From the NCBI GenBank assembly GCA_937871705.1, contig CALMOO010000663.1, positions 1 to 15,648 of the forward strand: a stretch of DNA of 15,648 bases. The letters run 5' to 3'. Position numbers and translations under genes: made by a program. This DNA comes from an uncultured Hymenobacter sp. (GTDB lineage Bacteria; Bacteroidota; Bacteroidia; Cytophagales; Hymenobacteraceae). The notes beneath the pieces are model-generated. The model did no database searches. It was given only the letters and a program-made list of their open reading frames with translations, and was not told the origin of the DNA. Positions 1 through 7,483 of this stretch are shown piece after piece; positions within the stretch are counted from its first letter, which is position 1, and each line of letters begins with the position of its first letter.

Positions 1-616
1 GCCCGGCGCCAAGCCCGGCGACTTCCGCTTTGCCGACATCAACGGCGACGGCGTGATTGATGCCAACGACCAGAAGTACATCGGCAACCCTACCCCCGCC
101 ATGACGTTTGGCGTGAACCTGTCGGCCGGCTACCATGGCTTCGACCTGCAAGCCTCGCTCATCGGCAGCCTCGGCAACGACGTGGTGAACGCCAACAAGG
201 GCTGGTGGTACTCGGGCAGCTATAACTACAATAAAATCAGCGGCCTCGAAAACCTGGCCTGGCACGGCGAAGGCACCTCCAACACGGTGCCCCGCATCAC
301 GGCCAACGACAACAACCAGAACCTGACGCGCTTCTCCAACTTCTACGTGGAGGACGGCTCCTACGCCCGCTTGCGCAACCTGCAGTTGGGCTACACCTTC
401 ACCAAGGGCGTGGCGAGCGCCATGCACATGACCAGCCTGCGCCTCTATGTCAGCGGCCAGAATATGTTCACCTTCACTAAGTACAGCGGCGTGGACCCCG
501 AAATCGGCAACGGCCGCTCGTACACCGATGCCTCATCGGCCCTGAACCGGGGCGTCGACCTGGGCAACTACCCCACCAACCGCACTTACCTGGTGGGCGC
601 CAACATTGCCTTCTAA
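1..616 (+). CDS. SusC/RagA-type TonB-dependent outer-membrane transporter, C-terminal part (5' truncated)
   Basis: This is the last 204 residues of a SusC-type TonB-dependent transporter; the rest (normally about 1000 residues in total) lies left of the window. The reading frame is open from base 2, so the GTG at 53 is an internal valine, not a start. Visible family marks are an acidic EF-hand-like loop (DINGDGVIDAND) followed by IGNPTP, the late-barrel motif FYVEDGSYARLRNLQLGY, the segment LRLYVSGQNMFTFTKYSGVDPE, and a terminal phenylalanine (GANIAF) as expected for the last strand of an outer-membrane beta-barrel. In the family, SusC imports oligosaccharides through the outer membrane with energy from TonB, and pairs with the SusD lipoprotein as its lid. 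A susD-type gene starts 22 nt downstream, so the two are surely co-transcribed. The substrate cannot be read from this fragment. Confidence 0.95.
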   Translation, partial: PGAKPGDFRFADINGDGVIDANDQKYIGNPTPAMTFGVNLSAGYHGFDLQASLIGSLGNDVVNANKGWWYSGSYNYNKISGLENLAWHGEGTSNTVPRITANDNNQNLTRFSNFYVEDGSYARLRNLQLGYTFTKGVASAMHMTSLRLYVSGQNMFTFTKYSGVDPEIGNGRSYTDASSALNRGVDLGNYPTNRTYLVGANIAF

Positions 617-638
617 CTCCTTCCCACCCGCCGCAGTC

Positions 639-2189
639 ATGAAAAAATATTCCCTACCCCTCACCCTGGCGCTGGGCTTGAGTTTGAGCCTGGGCCTGCC
701 TTCGTGCAAAAGCTTTCTGGACCAGTCGCCCCAAGGCCAGCAAACCACCGACAACTACTACACCAACGCCGACGAGTGCAAGGCAGCCGTGATGGGCTGC
801 TACGCCCTGGCCGACCAGAACGACTGGTGGCAGATTGACCGCACCCGCATGTTTGGCGATGCCGGCTCGGACGATGCCTGGAAGGGCAACGCCATTGCCG
901 GCGACACGCGCGAGTTTGGCGACTTTGCCCGCTTTTTTTGGCAGCCTAATAATGAATGGTTTGACAACCGCTACACCCACATCTACCAGTCGATTGGCAA
1001 CTGCAACGCCGCGCTGGTAGGCATCGCCAAAGCGCCCATCGACCCGGCTTTGCAGCAGCAGCTGATTGGGGAATTGAAGTTTATTCGGGCTTATAACTAC
1101 TTCGAGCTGGTGAAGGGCTACGGCGGCGTGCCGCTAGTGCTCACGCCCGTATCGCCGAGCGAGGCCGTGGGCCTGAAGCGCGCCACTACCGAAGAATGCT
1201 ACGCGCAGATTATCAAGGACTTTCAGGAAGCTGCCGCGGCCTTGCCCGAGAAAAGCGCCCGACTGAGTGCCGATAAGGGCCGCGCCACCAAGGGCGCTGC
1301 CAATGCCTACCTGGCCAAGGCTTACCTGTTTACCGAGCAGTGGGCCCTGGCCCAGACGGCGGCCGAAACGGTGATAAACTCGGGCGAGTACAACCTGAGC
1401 GGCGAGTTTAGCAACGTCTGGAACGTGAATAACCCGAACGGGCCGGAGTCCATTTTCGAGTTGAACTACAACGCCAACCAAACCTTTGCCCTCGGCACTG
1501 CCCTCACGGTGGTGATGCGCAGCCGCGCCGACGGCGGCTGGGGCTTCAACACGCCCACCAGCAACCTGGAGCAGGCGTTTATTCGGGAGAATGACCCGCG
1601 CCGGCAGTGGACCATCATCAAGCAAGGTGACAACGTGGGGCCCAAAACGGCCAACTTCGACTACTCGAACTACGATACCAAGCTCAGCGAAAACGAGTCG
1701 GGCCGCATCAGTCGCAAGATGTTCCTACCCCTGGCCGACCGCCCAGCCAACGAGGAAAACCACGCGCCGCTCAACCGCATCGAGCTGCGCTACGCCGACC
1801 TGCTGCTCATGCATGCCGAGGCGTCGAATAAGCTGGGCCAGGACGCCAAGGCCTTGGCATCGCTAAACCTGGTGCGCGCCCGCGCCAACCGCCTGAGCCC
1901 CGGCACGGTGCTACCCCGCACTTCCACGGGCACGCAGCTGCTCAACGACATCTGGCTGGAGCGCCGCCTGGAGCTGGCTATGGAAGGCCACCGCTACTAC
2001 GACCTCGTGCGCCAGCACCGCCTGGTAGCTGTGATACAGGCCTTCAATGCCGCGCAGCTGACTAGCACCGACCCCTACGACAAGGGCAAAGTGAAGGACC
2101 AGATTTCAGATAAGAACAACCTGTTCCCAATTCCAACCAACCAGTTGCAGCTCTCGGGCGGCAACGTGACGCAGAACCCAGGGTATTAG
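639..2189 (+). CDS. SusD/RagB-family glycan-binding outer-membrane lipoprotein
   Basis: This is a 516-residue cell-surface glycan-binding lipoprotein that works with the SusC transporter just upstream. The ATG at 639 is chosen over an in-frame TTG at 606, because the 606 start would overlap the end of susC and put eleven residues ahead of a normal signal peptide. From 639 the protein begins MKK, has a hydrophobic stretch and a lipobox LPSC with Cys23 as the lipidated residue. Family motifs follow: SFLDQSPQG after the Cys, then FIRAYNYFELVKGYGGVPLV (about 148-167). The TPR-type helices RYADLLLMHAEASNKLG (384-400) and WLERRLELAMEGHRYYDLVR (439-458) come next. The C-terminus is LFPIPTNQL...NVTQNPGY, the classic SusD ending. 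Length is normal for the family. The gene is followed by a strong terminator, which may let susCD be expressed at a different level from the hydrolases downstream. Confidence 0.96.
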   Translation: MKKYSLPLTLALGLSLSLGLPSCKSFLDQSPQGQQTTDNYYTNADECKAAVMGCYALADQNDWWQIDRTRMFGDAGSDDAWKGNAIAGDTREFGDFARFFWQPNNEWFDNRYTHIYQSIGNCNAALVGIAKAPIDPALQQQLIGELKFIRAYNYFELVKGYGGVPLVLTPVSPSEAVGLKRATTEECYAQIIKDFQEAAAALPEKSARLSADKGRATKGAANAYLAKAYLFTEQWALAQTAAETVINSGEYNLSGEFSNVWNVNNPNGPESIFELNYNANQTFALGTALTVVMRSRADGGWGFNTPTSNLEQAFIRENDPRRQWTIIKQGDNVGPKTANFDYSNYDTKLSENESGRISRKMFLPLADRPANEENHAPLNRIELRYADLLLMHAEASNKLGQDAKALASLNLVRARANRLSPGTVLPRTSTGTQLLNDIWLERRLELAMEGHRYYDLVRQHRLVAVIQAFNAAQLTSTDPYDKGKVKDQISDKNNLFPIPTNQLQLSGGNVTQNPGY

Positions 2190-2190
2190 T

Positions 2191-2244
2191 AGCCCCACCC
2201 CCGGCTCACGCCGCTTGATGTGCAGAATCCTGTGGGGGTGGGCT
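2191..2244 (+). other. Imperfect inverted repeat just after susD
   Basis: Eleven bases at 2234-2244 (GGGGGTGGGCT) can pair with 2191-2202 if one C is bulged. The loop is about 31 nt and no T-run follows. It could act as a 3' stabilising or weak termination structure ahead of the strong hairpin at 2293-2341, but the long loop makes it uncertain. Confidence 0.3.
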
Positions 2245-2292
2245 GACCTAAACAGCTCTGAGTCAATTTTCCACTGCCTGTCCCTGCCTCAC

Positions 2293-2341
2293 AGCCCGGC
2301 TACCCCCCCTCGTACCGGCGGGGTAGCCGGGCTACCTTTTT
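2293..2341 (+). terminator. Intrinsic terminator between susD and the GH30 gene
   Basis: A perfect 14-bp stem (AGCCCGGCTACCCC at 2293-2306 with its complement at 2320-2333) surrounds a 13-nt loop. It is followed by ACC and five Ts (2337-2341). The stem is GC-rich and the T-run is in the right place for Rho-independent termination on the + strand. It ends 13 nt before the GH30 start codon, so the hydrolase genes either have their own promoter or depend on read-through. Confidence 0.8.
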
Positions 2342-2354
2342 AACGCCTCTTCCC

Positions 2355-3884
2355 ATGCTTTTCTTCTATCGGCAGCAAGCTCTGGCGGTTCTCGCTGCCG
2401 CGCTGCTGGCCGCTGGCCCTGTGCGGAGCCAAGCCCCTACCCCCGTTACGGTGCGCATCGACGCCACCAAGCCGCACCAGACCATTGCCAACTTTGCCGC
2501 TTCGGACGCCTGGGCGGGCCAGTTTGTGGGCAATTGGCCCACGGCCAAAAAGGAAGCTATTGCCGACCTGCTGTTCAGCCAGGAGAAAGGTATCGGCTTG
2601 TCGATGTGGCGTTTCAACATCGGGGCGGGCAGCGCCGAGCAGGGCGAAGCCAGCGGCATCAAGGATGAGTGGCGCCGCGCCGAGTCGTTTCTGACGCCCG
2701 CGGGCGGCTACGATTTTACTAAGCAGGCCGGGCAAGTATGGTTTTTAAAAGCGGCTAAGCAACGCGGCGTCAAGCAGTTTCTGGGTTTTTTGAACAGCCC
2801 GCCGGTGTCGCTCACCGTTACGGGCAAGGCTTATGCTAAAGGCGGCCAAGCCAACCTGGCGCCAGGCAATTATGCCGCCCTGGGCACCTACTGCGCCAAG
2901 GTGGTGCAGGGCGTGAAGCAGACCACGGGCATCACGTTCGACTACCTCAGCCCCGTCAACGAGCCGCAGTGGGATTGGAGCGATGGCGGCCAGGAGGGTA
3001 GCCCCTTCCGCAACGACGAGTTGGCCGGCGTAGCTAAGGCCGTGAGTGCCGCTATGGTCGCCCAGCGCCTACCCACCAAGGTATTGGTATCGGAAGCCGG
3101 CAAGCTCGACTACCTCTTCACCACTGCTGACAAGCCTGGGCGGGGTAACCAACTGGGGGCGTTTTTCAGTGATAAATCCGCGCCGACTTACTTGGGCGGC
3201 ACGCCCCAGGTAGCGCCTATTATGGCGGGGCATAGCTACTTCACTACCTCGCCTGCCGCTACTGCAATCGCCACGCGCCGGCAGCTGGCGGCGCGGGTAG
3301 CCGCGCTCAACGGCCTGAGCTATTGGCAATCGGAGTACTGCATTTTAGGTGATAACGCGGGTGAAATCAACGGCGGGCCGCGCGACCTGGGCATGAAGCC
3401 GGCGCTCTACCTGGCCCGGGCCGTGCACTACGACCTAGCCGTGGGCAACGCCGCCGCCTGGCAGTGGTGGCTAGCCATGTCGCCCTACGATTACAAGGAC
3501 GGCCTCATTTACATCGACAAAAACAAGACTGACGGCACCTACCAGCCCAGCAAGATGCTGTGGGCGCTCGGCAACTACAGCCGCTACCTGCGGCCCGGCG
3601 CCGTGCGCCTCGACGCCCAATTGGCCGATTCAACTAGCGCCAGCCAGCCGCTGGTATCAGCTTACAAAAGCCCGAATGGCAAGCAACTGATAACCGTGGT
3701 CGTGAACGACTTCGACACGCCAGCCACCGTGCAGCTCGTGCTGAGCGGCGCGCGGCTGGGAGCGGGCAAGTCGTACGTGACGTCGGCCACGACCGACTTG
3801 CAGGCGGGCGCGCCGGTGCCCGCGGGCCAGCCGCTGCGCGTGGCGCCGCGCACCATCACCACCCTGGTGAGCGAGCTGCGCTAA
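2355..3884 (+). CDS. Glycoside hydrolase family 30-like enzyme (possible endo-beta-galactanase/xylanase type), secreted
   Basis: This 509-residue exported protein looks like clan GH-A family 30, which are retaining beta-glycosidases with a TIM barrel plus a beta-sandwich side domain. The N-terminus carries a signal peptide (hydrophobic residues about 9-20, likely cut after VRSQA). The barrel shows SMWRFNIGAGS (83-93), FLGFLNSPPVSLT (142-154), the acid/base motif SPVNEPQWDW with Glu203, and SYWQSEYCIL with the probable nucleophile Glu327. The segment from about residue 415 to the end (PNGKQLITVVVNDFDTPATVQLVL) matches the C-terminal beta-sandwich. The general pattern (NSPP, NEPQW) resembles endo-beta-1,6-galactanase-like GH30 proteins of Bacteroidota, but subfamily and substrate are inference. 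ATG at 2355 is the first start after the terminator. It leads a run of three hydrolase genes on the same strand. Confidence 0.85.
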   Translation: MLFFYRQQALAVLAAALLAAGPVRSQAPTPVTVRIDATKPHQTIANFAASDAWAGQFVGNWPTAKKEAIADLLFSQEKGIGLSMWRFNIGAGSAEQGEASGIKDEWRRAESFLTPAGGYDFTKQAGQVWFLKAAKQRGVKQFLGFLNSPPVSLTVTGKAYAKGGQANLAPGNYAALGTYCAKVVQGVKQTTGITFDYLSPVNEPQWDWSDGGQEGSPFRNDELAGVAKAVSAAMVAQRLPTKVLVSEAGKLDYLFTTADKPGRGNQLGAFFSDKSAPTYLGGTPQVAPIMAGHSYFTTSPAATAIATRRQLAARVAALNGLSYWQSEYCILGDNAGEINGGPRDLGMKPALYLARAVHYDLAVGNAAAWQWWLAMSPYDYKDGLIYIDKNKTDGTYQPSKMLWALGNYSRYLRPGAVRLDAQLADSTSASQPLVSAYKSPNGKQLITVVVNDFDTPATVQLVLSGARLGAGKSYVTSATTDLQAGAPVPAGQPLRVAPRTITTLVSELR

Positions 3885-3930
3885 CGGCCCCTACCCCCTC
3901 CTTTTGGGCCTAATCTCTTTTCCCCACCCT

Positions 3931-4944
3931 ATGCGAACTACCTATCATTTTCTATTGATTTTGGCGGGCGGGCTCTTGCTAGGCAGCCAGCCCGTGCTGG
4001 CGCAGCAACCTACGCTCCCTACCCCCCGCCAGAATGTGCCGCTGGACTCTATCCGGCTAAGTGACCCGTTTATATTAGCCGACCAGCGCACGCACACCTA
4101 TTACATGACCGGCACCGGCGGGCTGCTCTGGCAGAGCAAGGACCTGAAACGCTGGGATGGCCCGACCCAAGTGGCCCAGCCGGACCCCACTTCCTGGATG
4201 GGGCCGAAACCCATGATTTGGGCCGCCGAAATCCATCCGTACCGCGGCAAGTACTACTACATCGCCACGTTCACCAACCGCGATATCAAAATTGATACGG
4301 TGCAGGGCAGCCCGATTGAGCGCCGAGCCAGCCACATCTTGGTGAGCGACCAGCCCACCGGCCCCTACCGGCCGATGGGCGACGCTACCTACTTGCCGGC
4401 CAATAAATCGACGCTCGACGGTACGTTTTGGGTGGATAAGGACAACAAGCCCTACCTGCTCTACTGCCACGAGTGGGTGCAAAACCAGAACGGCACAGTC
4501 GAGAAAATCGAGCTGAAACCCGACCTGAGCGGCACCCTCGGCACCGGGCAGGTTTTGTTCCGCGCCAGCGACTCGCCCTGGAGCCGCGAAAACCCGCGCA
4601 CCGGCCCCGTGCGCCCTAATAAGGTGACTGACGGGCCTTGGGTGTTCCGCACCAAAACCGGCCGGCTGGGCATGCTCTGGACCAGCTGGGTGTACGACGT
4701 GTACACCCAAGGCGTGGCTTACTCGGCCAGCGGCACGCTGGCTGGCCCTTGGCGCCAAGAGCCTACCCCCATCACGCCGCCCAACTACGGCCACGGCATG
4801 CTGTTCCGCACCTTCGAGGGGAAGTGGCTACTCTCCATTCATAGCCACCAGGACATCAAGGGCAAGTACCACCGCGTGCCGCGCCTGTTCGAGGCCGACT
4901 TGTCGGGCGACAAGCTGGTCATTGGCAAGCTCTACCATCCTTAA
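3931..4944 (+). CDS. Glycoside hydrolase family 43-like enzyme, secreted
   Basis: This 337-residue protein looks like a GH43 five-bladed beta-propeller. The family are inverting enzymes such as alpha-L-arabinofuranosidases, beta-xylosidases and exo-galactanases. The ATG at 3931 is preferred to an in-frame TTG at 3904, because it puts a clean signal peptide first (MRTTYHFLLILAGGLLLGS...VLA, cut before QQ). Visible motifs are LSDPFILAD with Asp45 (expected catalytic base), MIWAAEIHPYRGKYYYIATF (95-114), STLDGTFWVDKDNKPYLLY with Asp163 (expected pKa modulator), and KVTDGPWVFRTKTGRLGMLW (231-250). The last motif sits where the family general acid Glu of the EGP motif normally is, but here it is Asp234 (DGP). 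Length fits a single-domain GH43. It lies 46 nt after the GH30 gene and 82 nt before the GH2 gene, so the three are probably one functional unit. Exact activity is not readable. Confidence 0.85.
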   Translation: MRTTYHFLLILAGGLLLGSQPVLAQQPTLPTPRQNVPLDSIRLSDPFILADQRTHTYYMTGTGGLLWQSKDLKRWDGPTQVAQPDPTSWMGPKPMIWAAEIHPYRGKYYYIATFTNRDIKIDTVQGSPIERRASHILVSDQPTGPYRPMGDATYLPANKSTLDGTFWVDKDNKPYLLYCHEWVQNQNGTVEKIELKPDLSGTLGTGQVLFRASDSPWSRENPRTGPVRPNKVTDGPWVFRTKTGRLGMLWTSWVYDVYTQGVAYSASGTLAGPWRQEPTPITPPNYGHGMLFRTFEGKWLLSIHSHQDIKGKYHRVPRLFEADLSGDKLVIGKLYHP

Positions 4945-5026
4945 GTAGTCAGCCTAATCAAGGGTTTGTGGGTCGTCCTCCGCGCCCTACCCCCGGCCCC
5001 CATTAAACAACCACTCTTCTTTAGCC

Positions 5027-7456
5027 ATGACAACTAAACTACTAGCTTTCCTGGGTGCGGTGTGGCTGCTGGCTACCCTGCCCACATTAGCCCAGCGCCA
5101 GCAAGTGCTATTCAATGCCGACTGGAAATTTCACCTCGGCGATGCACCGGGTAGCGAAAAGCCCAGCGCCGCCGACCAGTCATGGCGCACCCTTACCCTG
5201 CCCCACGACTGGAGCATCGAGCAGCCATTTAGCCAGGACTGGGCCAGCGCCACGGCCTTTTTGCCGGGCGGCGTGGGCTGGTACCGCAAGACGTTTAAGC
5301 TGCCCAGCGGCTTTGGTAGCAAGAAGGTGTTTGTGTACTTCGATGGGGTTTATAAGAATAGCGAAGTGTGGTTGAATGGGCACTTTCTAGGTAAGCGACC
5401 CAGTGGGTTCGCGGCGTTTCAGTACGAGCTTACGCCCTACCTGAACGCCAGCGGCAATAATGTGATGGCCGTAAAAGTTGACCATACCGAATTTGCCGAT
5501 TCACGCTGGTACACCGGCTCGGGCATTTACCGCAACGTGTATTTGCTCGCCACCGAACCGGTGCACGTCGGGCAATGGGGGGTAGGGTTTACTACCCCCA
5601 CAGTGTCTGCCAGCGCGGCCACGGGCAAGGTGACGGTGGCCGTGACCAACGCCACGGCCGCCAAGACTACCGTATTGGTAAAAAGCTCTCTGGTTGATGC
5701 GCAGGGTAAAGTAGTAGCCACAGCTCAGCAGCAGGTGCAGGCAGCGCCGAAGGCCGAGGTGCCCGCGGCCATGACCTTGCAAATCAGCAACCCAGCCCTG
5801 TGGTCGGTAGACCAGCCTAACTTGTATAAGCTGCGAGTGGCGCTGTCGGTGCAGGGCCGGGTGACAGATGAGGTGACTGAGGAAGTGGGCATCCGGTTCG
5901 ACGCCAACCAAGGCTTTTTCCTGAATGGTCAGAACATGAAAATCAAGGGCGTGTGCCTGCACGACGATGCCGGCGCTCTGGGCGTGGCTGTGCCTGCCGT
6001 CGTGTGGGAGCGCCGCCTGAAGGCTTTGAAAGCAGCCGGCTGCAACTCGATTCGTATGAGCCACAACCCCCACGCCGACTACGTGTACCGCCTCTGCGAC
6101 CAGCTGGGTTTTCTGGTAATGGACGAGGCTTTCGACGAGTGGGAAGCCGGCAAAAACAAGTGGGTAGCCGGCTGGAATGTGGGCACGCCCGCCAAATTTG
6201 GCTCGCACGAGTACTTCAAGGAGTGGGCCGACCGCGACCTGCGCGACATGATACGGCGCAACCGCAACCGCCCGAGCATCATCCTGTGGAGCATCGGCAA
6301 CGAGATTGACTACCCCAACGACCCCTACTCGCACGAGGTGCTCAATACCGGCCGCAACCCGCAGATTTACGGCAAAGGCTACCTGCCCGACCACCCGCCG
6401 GCAAGCCGCCTCGGCGAGCTAGCCAAGCACCTGGTGGCCGTGGCCAAAAAGGCTGATACTTCGCGCCCCATCACGGCGGCGCTGGCGGGCGTGGTCATGT
6501 CGAACTACACCGACTACCCCGGCGCCCTCGACGTGGTGGGCTACAATTATCTGGAATTCCGCTACCCCGAAGACCACCAGAAATACCCCAACCGCGTCAT
6601 CTACGGCAGCGAAAACGGCATGGGTCGCGAGGCCTGTGCGGCCGTCGATTCCAACGCCTACATCTCGGCGCAGTACCTGTGGACCGGCGCCGACTACCTA
6701 GGCGAAGCCGGCAAGTGGCCCGAGCGCAGCAACGGCGCGGGCCTGCTTGATATGGCTGGCTTTCCCAAGCCGGAATACTATTTCCGCCAAAGCCTGTGGT
6801 CCGATAAGCCGATGGTTTACCTAGCGGCCGCCGAGGCACCGAAGGAAGGTAGCCCAGGCGGCCGCGGCCACCGCCGGCTCTCGCCCACCTGGAACTGGCC
6901 CGCAGGCACGCAGGTTCGCGTCACGGGCTTCAGCAACGCGGAGGCCACGGAGCTGTTTCTCAATGGGCAGTCATTGGGCAAGAAGCAGGGTAGGGAAGTC
7001 TTCTGGGACGTGGCTTACCAGCCGGGCGAATTGCTGGCTAAAGGCTACCGCAACGGCCAGGAAGTAAGCCGCCACGTGCTAAAAACCGTTGATGCTCCGG
7101 CCGCCATTCAAGCCACCGCCTACCCCCTCGCCAGCACCGCGAAAGGCCCAGGCCTAGCGCAAATCGAGGTGCGTATCGTGGATAAGAACGGCGAGCCGGT
7201 AGTAGCTGCCACTAACGAAGTCACCGTGACGGTGACTGGCCCGGCGAAGGTGCTGGGCATCGAGAGCGGCGACCCGGCCAGCCACGAAAACTACCAAGCG
7301 CCCAAGCGCCTGGCCTACCACGGCCAGCTGCTCGTGTACGTGCAAACGCCGGCCGCCGGCCCCGCCACCGTGACGCTGCAAGCACCCGGCCTGACCAGCA
7401 AGACGCTGACGCTGGGCGTAGGTGGCCTAGTAGAAACAGGCAGTGAGCTAAGATAG
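5027..7456 (+). CDS. Glycoside hydrolase family 2, beta-galactosidase-like, secreted
   Basis: This is an 809-residue retaining exo-glycosidase of GH2, most like the Bacteroidota beta-galactosidase group. A signal peptide (MTTKLLAFLGAVWLLATLPTLAQ) suggests a periplasmic site. Domain order is a sugar-binding jelly roll (about 28-175; LPHDWSIEQPF, GGVGWYRKTF, DSRWYTGSGIYRNVYL) and an Ig-like domain (about 180-290). A TIM barrel (about 295-600) follows with MKIKGVCLHDD, SIRMSHNPHADYVYRLCDQL and VMDEAFDEWE. The acid/base is Glu426 in WSIGNEIDYPN, and the probable nucleophile is Glu529 in YGSENG. The C-terminal part holds a DUF4982-like sandwich (about 615-690) and a GH2 C5-type domain with KVLGIESGDPASHENY. 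All catalytic landmarks are intact. It is the last + strand gene of this block and ends 27 nt from the oppositely oriented kinase gene. Beta-galactosidase is the best guess; other exo-beta-glycosidase activities are possible. Confidence 0.92.
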   Translation: MTTKLLAFLGAVWLLATLPTLAQRQQVLFNADWKFHLGDAPGSEKPSAADQSWRTLTLPHDWSIEQPFSQDWASATAFLPGGVGWYRKTFKLPSGFGSKKVFVYFDGVYKNSEVWLNGHFLGKRPSGFAAFQYELTPYLNASGNNVMAVKVDHTEFADSRWYTGSGIYRNVYLLATEPVHVGQWGVGFTTPTVSASAATGKVTVAVTNATAAKTTVLVKSSLVDAQGKVVATAQQQVQAAPKAEVPAAMTLQISNPALWSVDQPNLYKLRVALSVQGRVTDEVTEEVGIRFDANQGFFLNGQNMKIKGVCLHDDAGALGVAVPAVVWERRLKALKAAGCNSIRMSHNPHADYVYRLCDQLGFLVMDEAFDEWEAGKNKWVAGWNVGTPAKFGSHEYFKEWADRDLRDMIRRNRNRPSIILWSIGNEIDYPNDPYSHEVLNTGRNPQIYGKGYLPDHPPASRLGELAKHLVAVAKKADTSRPITAALAGVVMSNYTDYPGALDVVGYNYLEFRYPEDHQKYPNRVIYGSENGMGREACAAVDSNAYISAQYLWTGADYLGEAGKWPERSNGAGLLDMAGFPKPEYYFRQSLWSDKPMVYLAAAEAPKEGSPGGRGHRRLSPTWNWPAGTQVRVTGFSNAEATELFLNGQSLGKKQGREVFWDVAYQPGELLAKGYRNGQEVSRHVLKTVDAPAAIQATAYPLASTAKGPGLAQIEVRIVDKNGEPVVAATNEVTVTVTGPAKVLGIESGDPASHENYQAPKRLAYHGQLLVYVQTPAAGPATVTLQAPGLTSKTLTLGVGGLVETGSELR

Positions 7457-7483
7457 GGCAGCTGGCTACGCGCCGCGAGTTCG

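Noticed and set aside
53..55. GTG start at 53 for the first gene
   Set aside because: It is a valine inside the acidic loop DINGDGVID of SusC; the frame is open to the window edge.
606..638. TTG start at 606 for the SusD gene
   Set aside because: It would overlap the susC end and place eleven residues before a complete lipoprotein signal peptide; ATG 639 fits.
3904..3930. TTG start at 3904 for the GH43 gene
   Set aside because: ATG 3931 directly begins a normal signal peptide (MRTTYHFLLILAGG); the extension adds nothing.
4075..4794. 239-codon open frame on the - strand inside the GH43 gene
   Set aside because: It is a shadow of the GH43 propeller coding sequence; composition is biased and no motif is present.
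5501..6394. 297-codon open frame on the - strand inside the GH2 gene
   Set aside because: It is antisense to the GH2 Ig-like domain and TIM barrel. Its low-complexity Val/Ala/His-rich product reflects the codon pattern of the sense gene.
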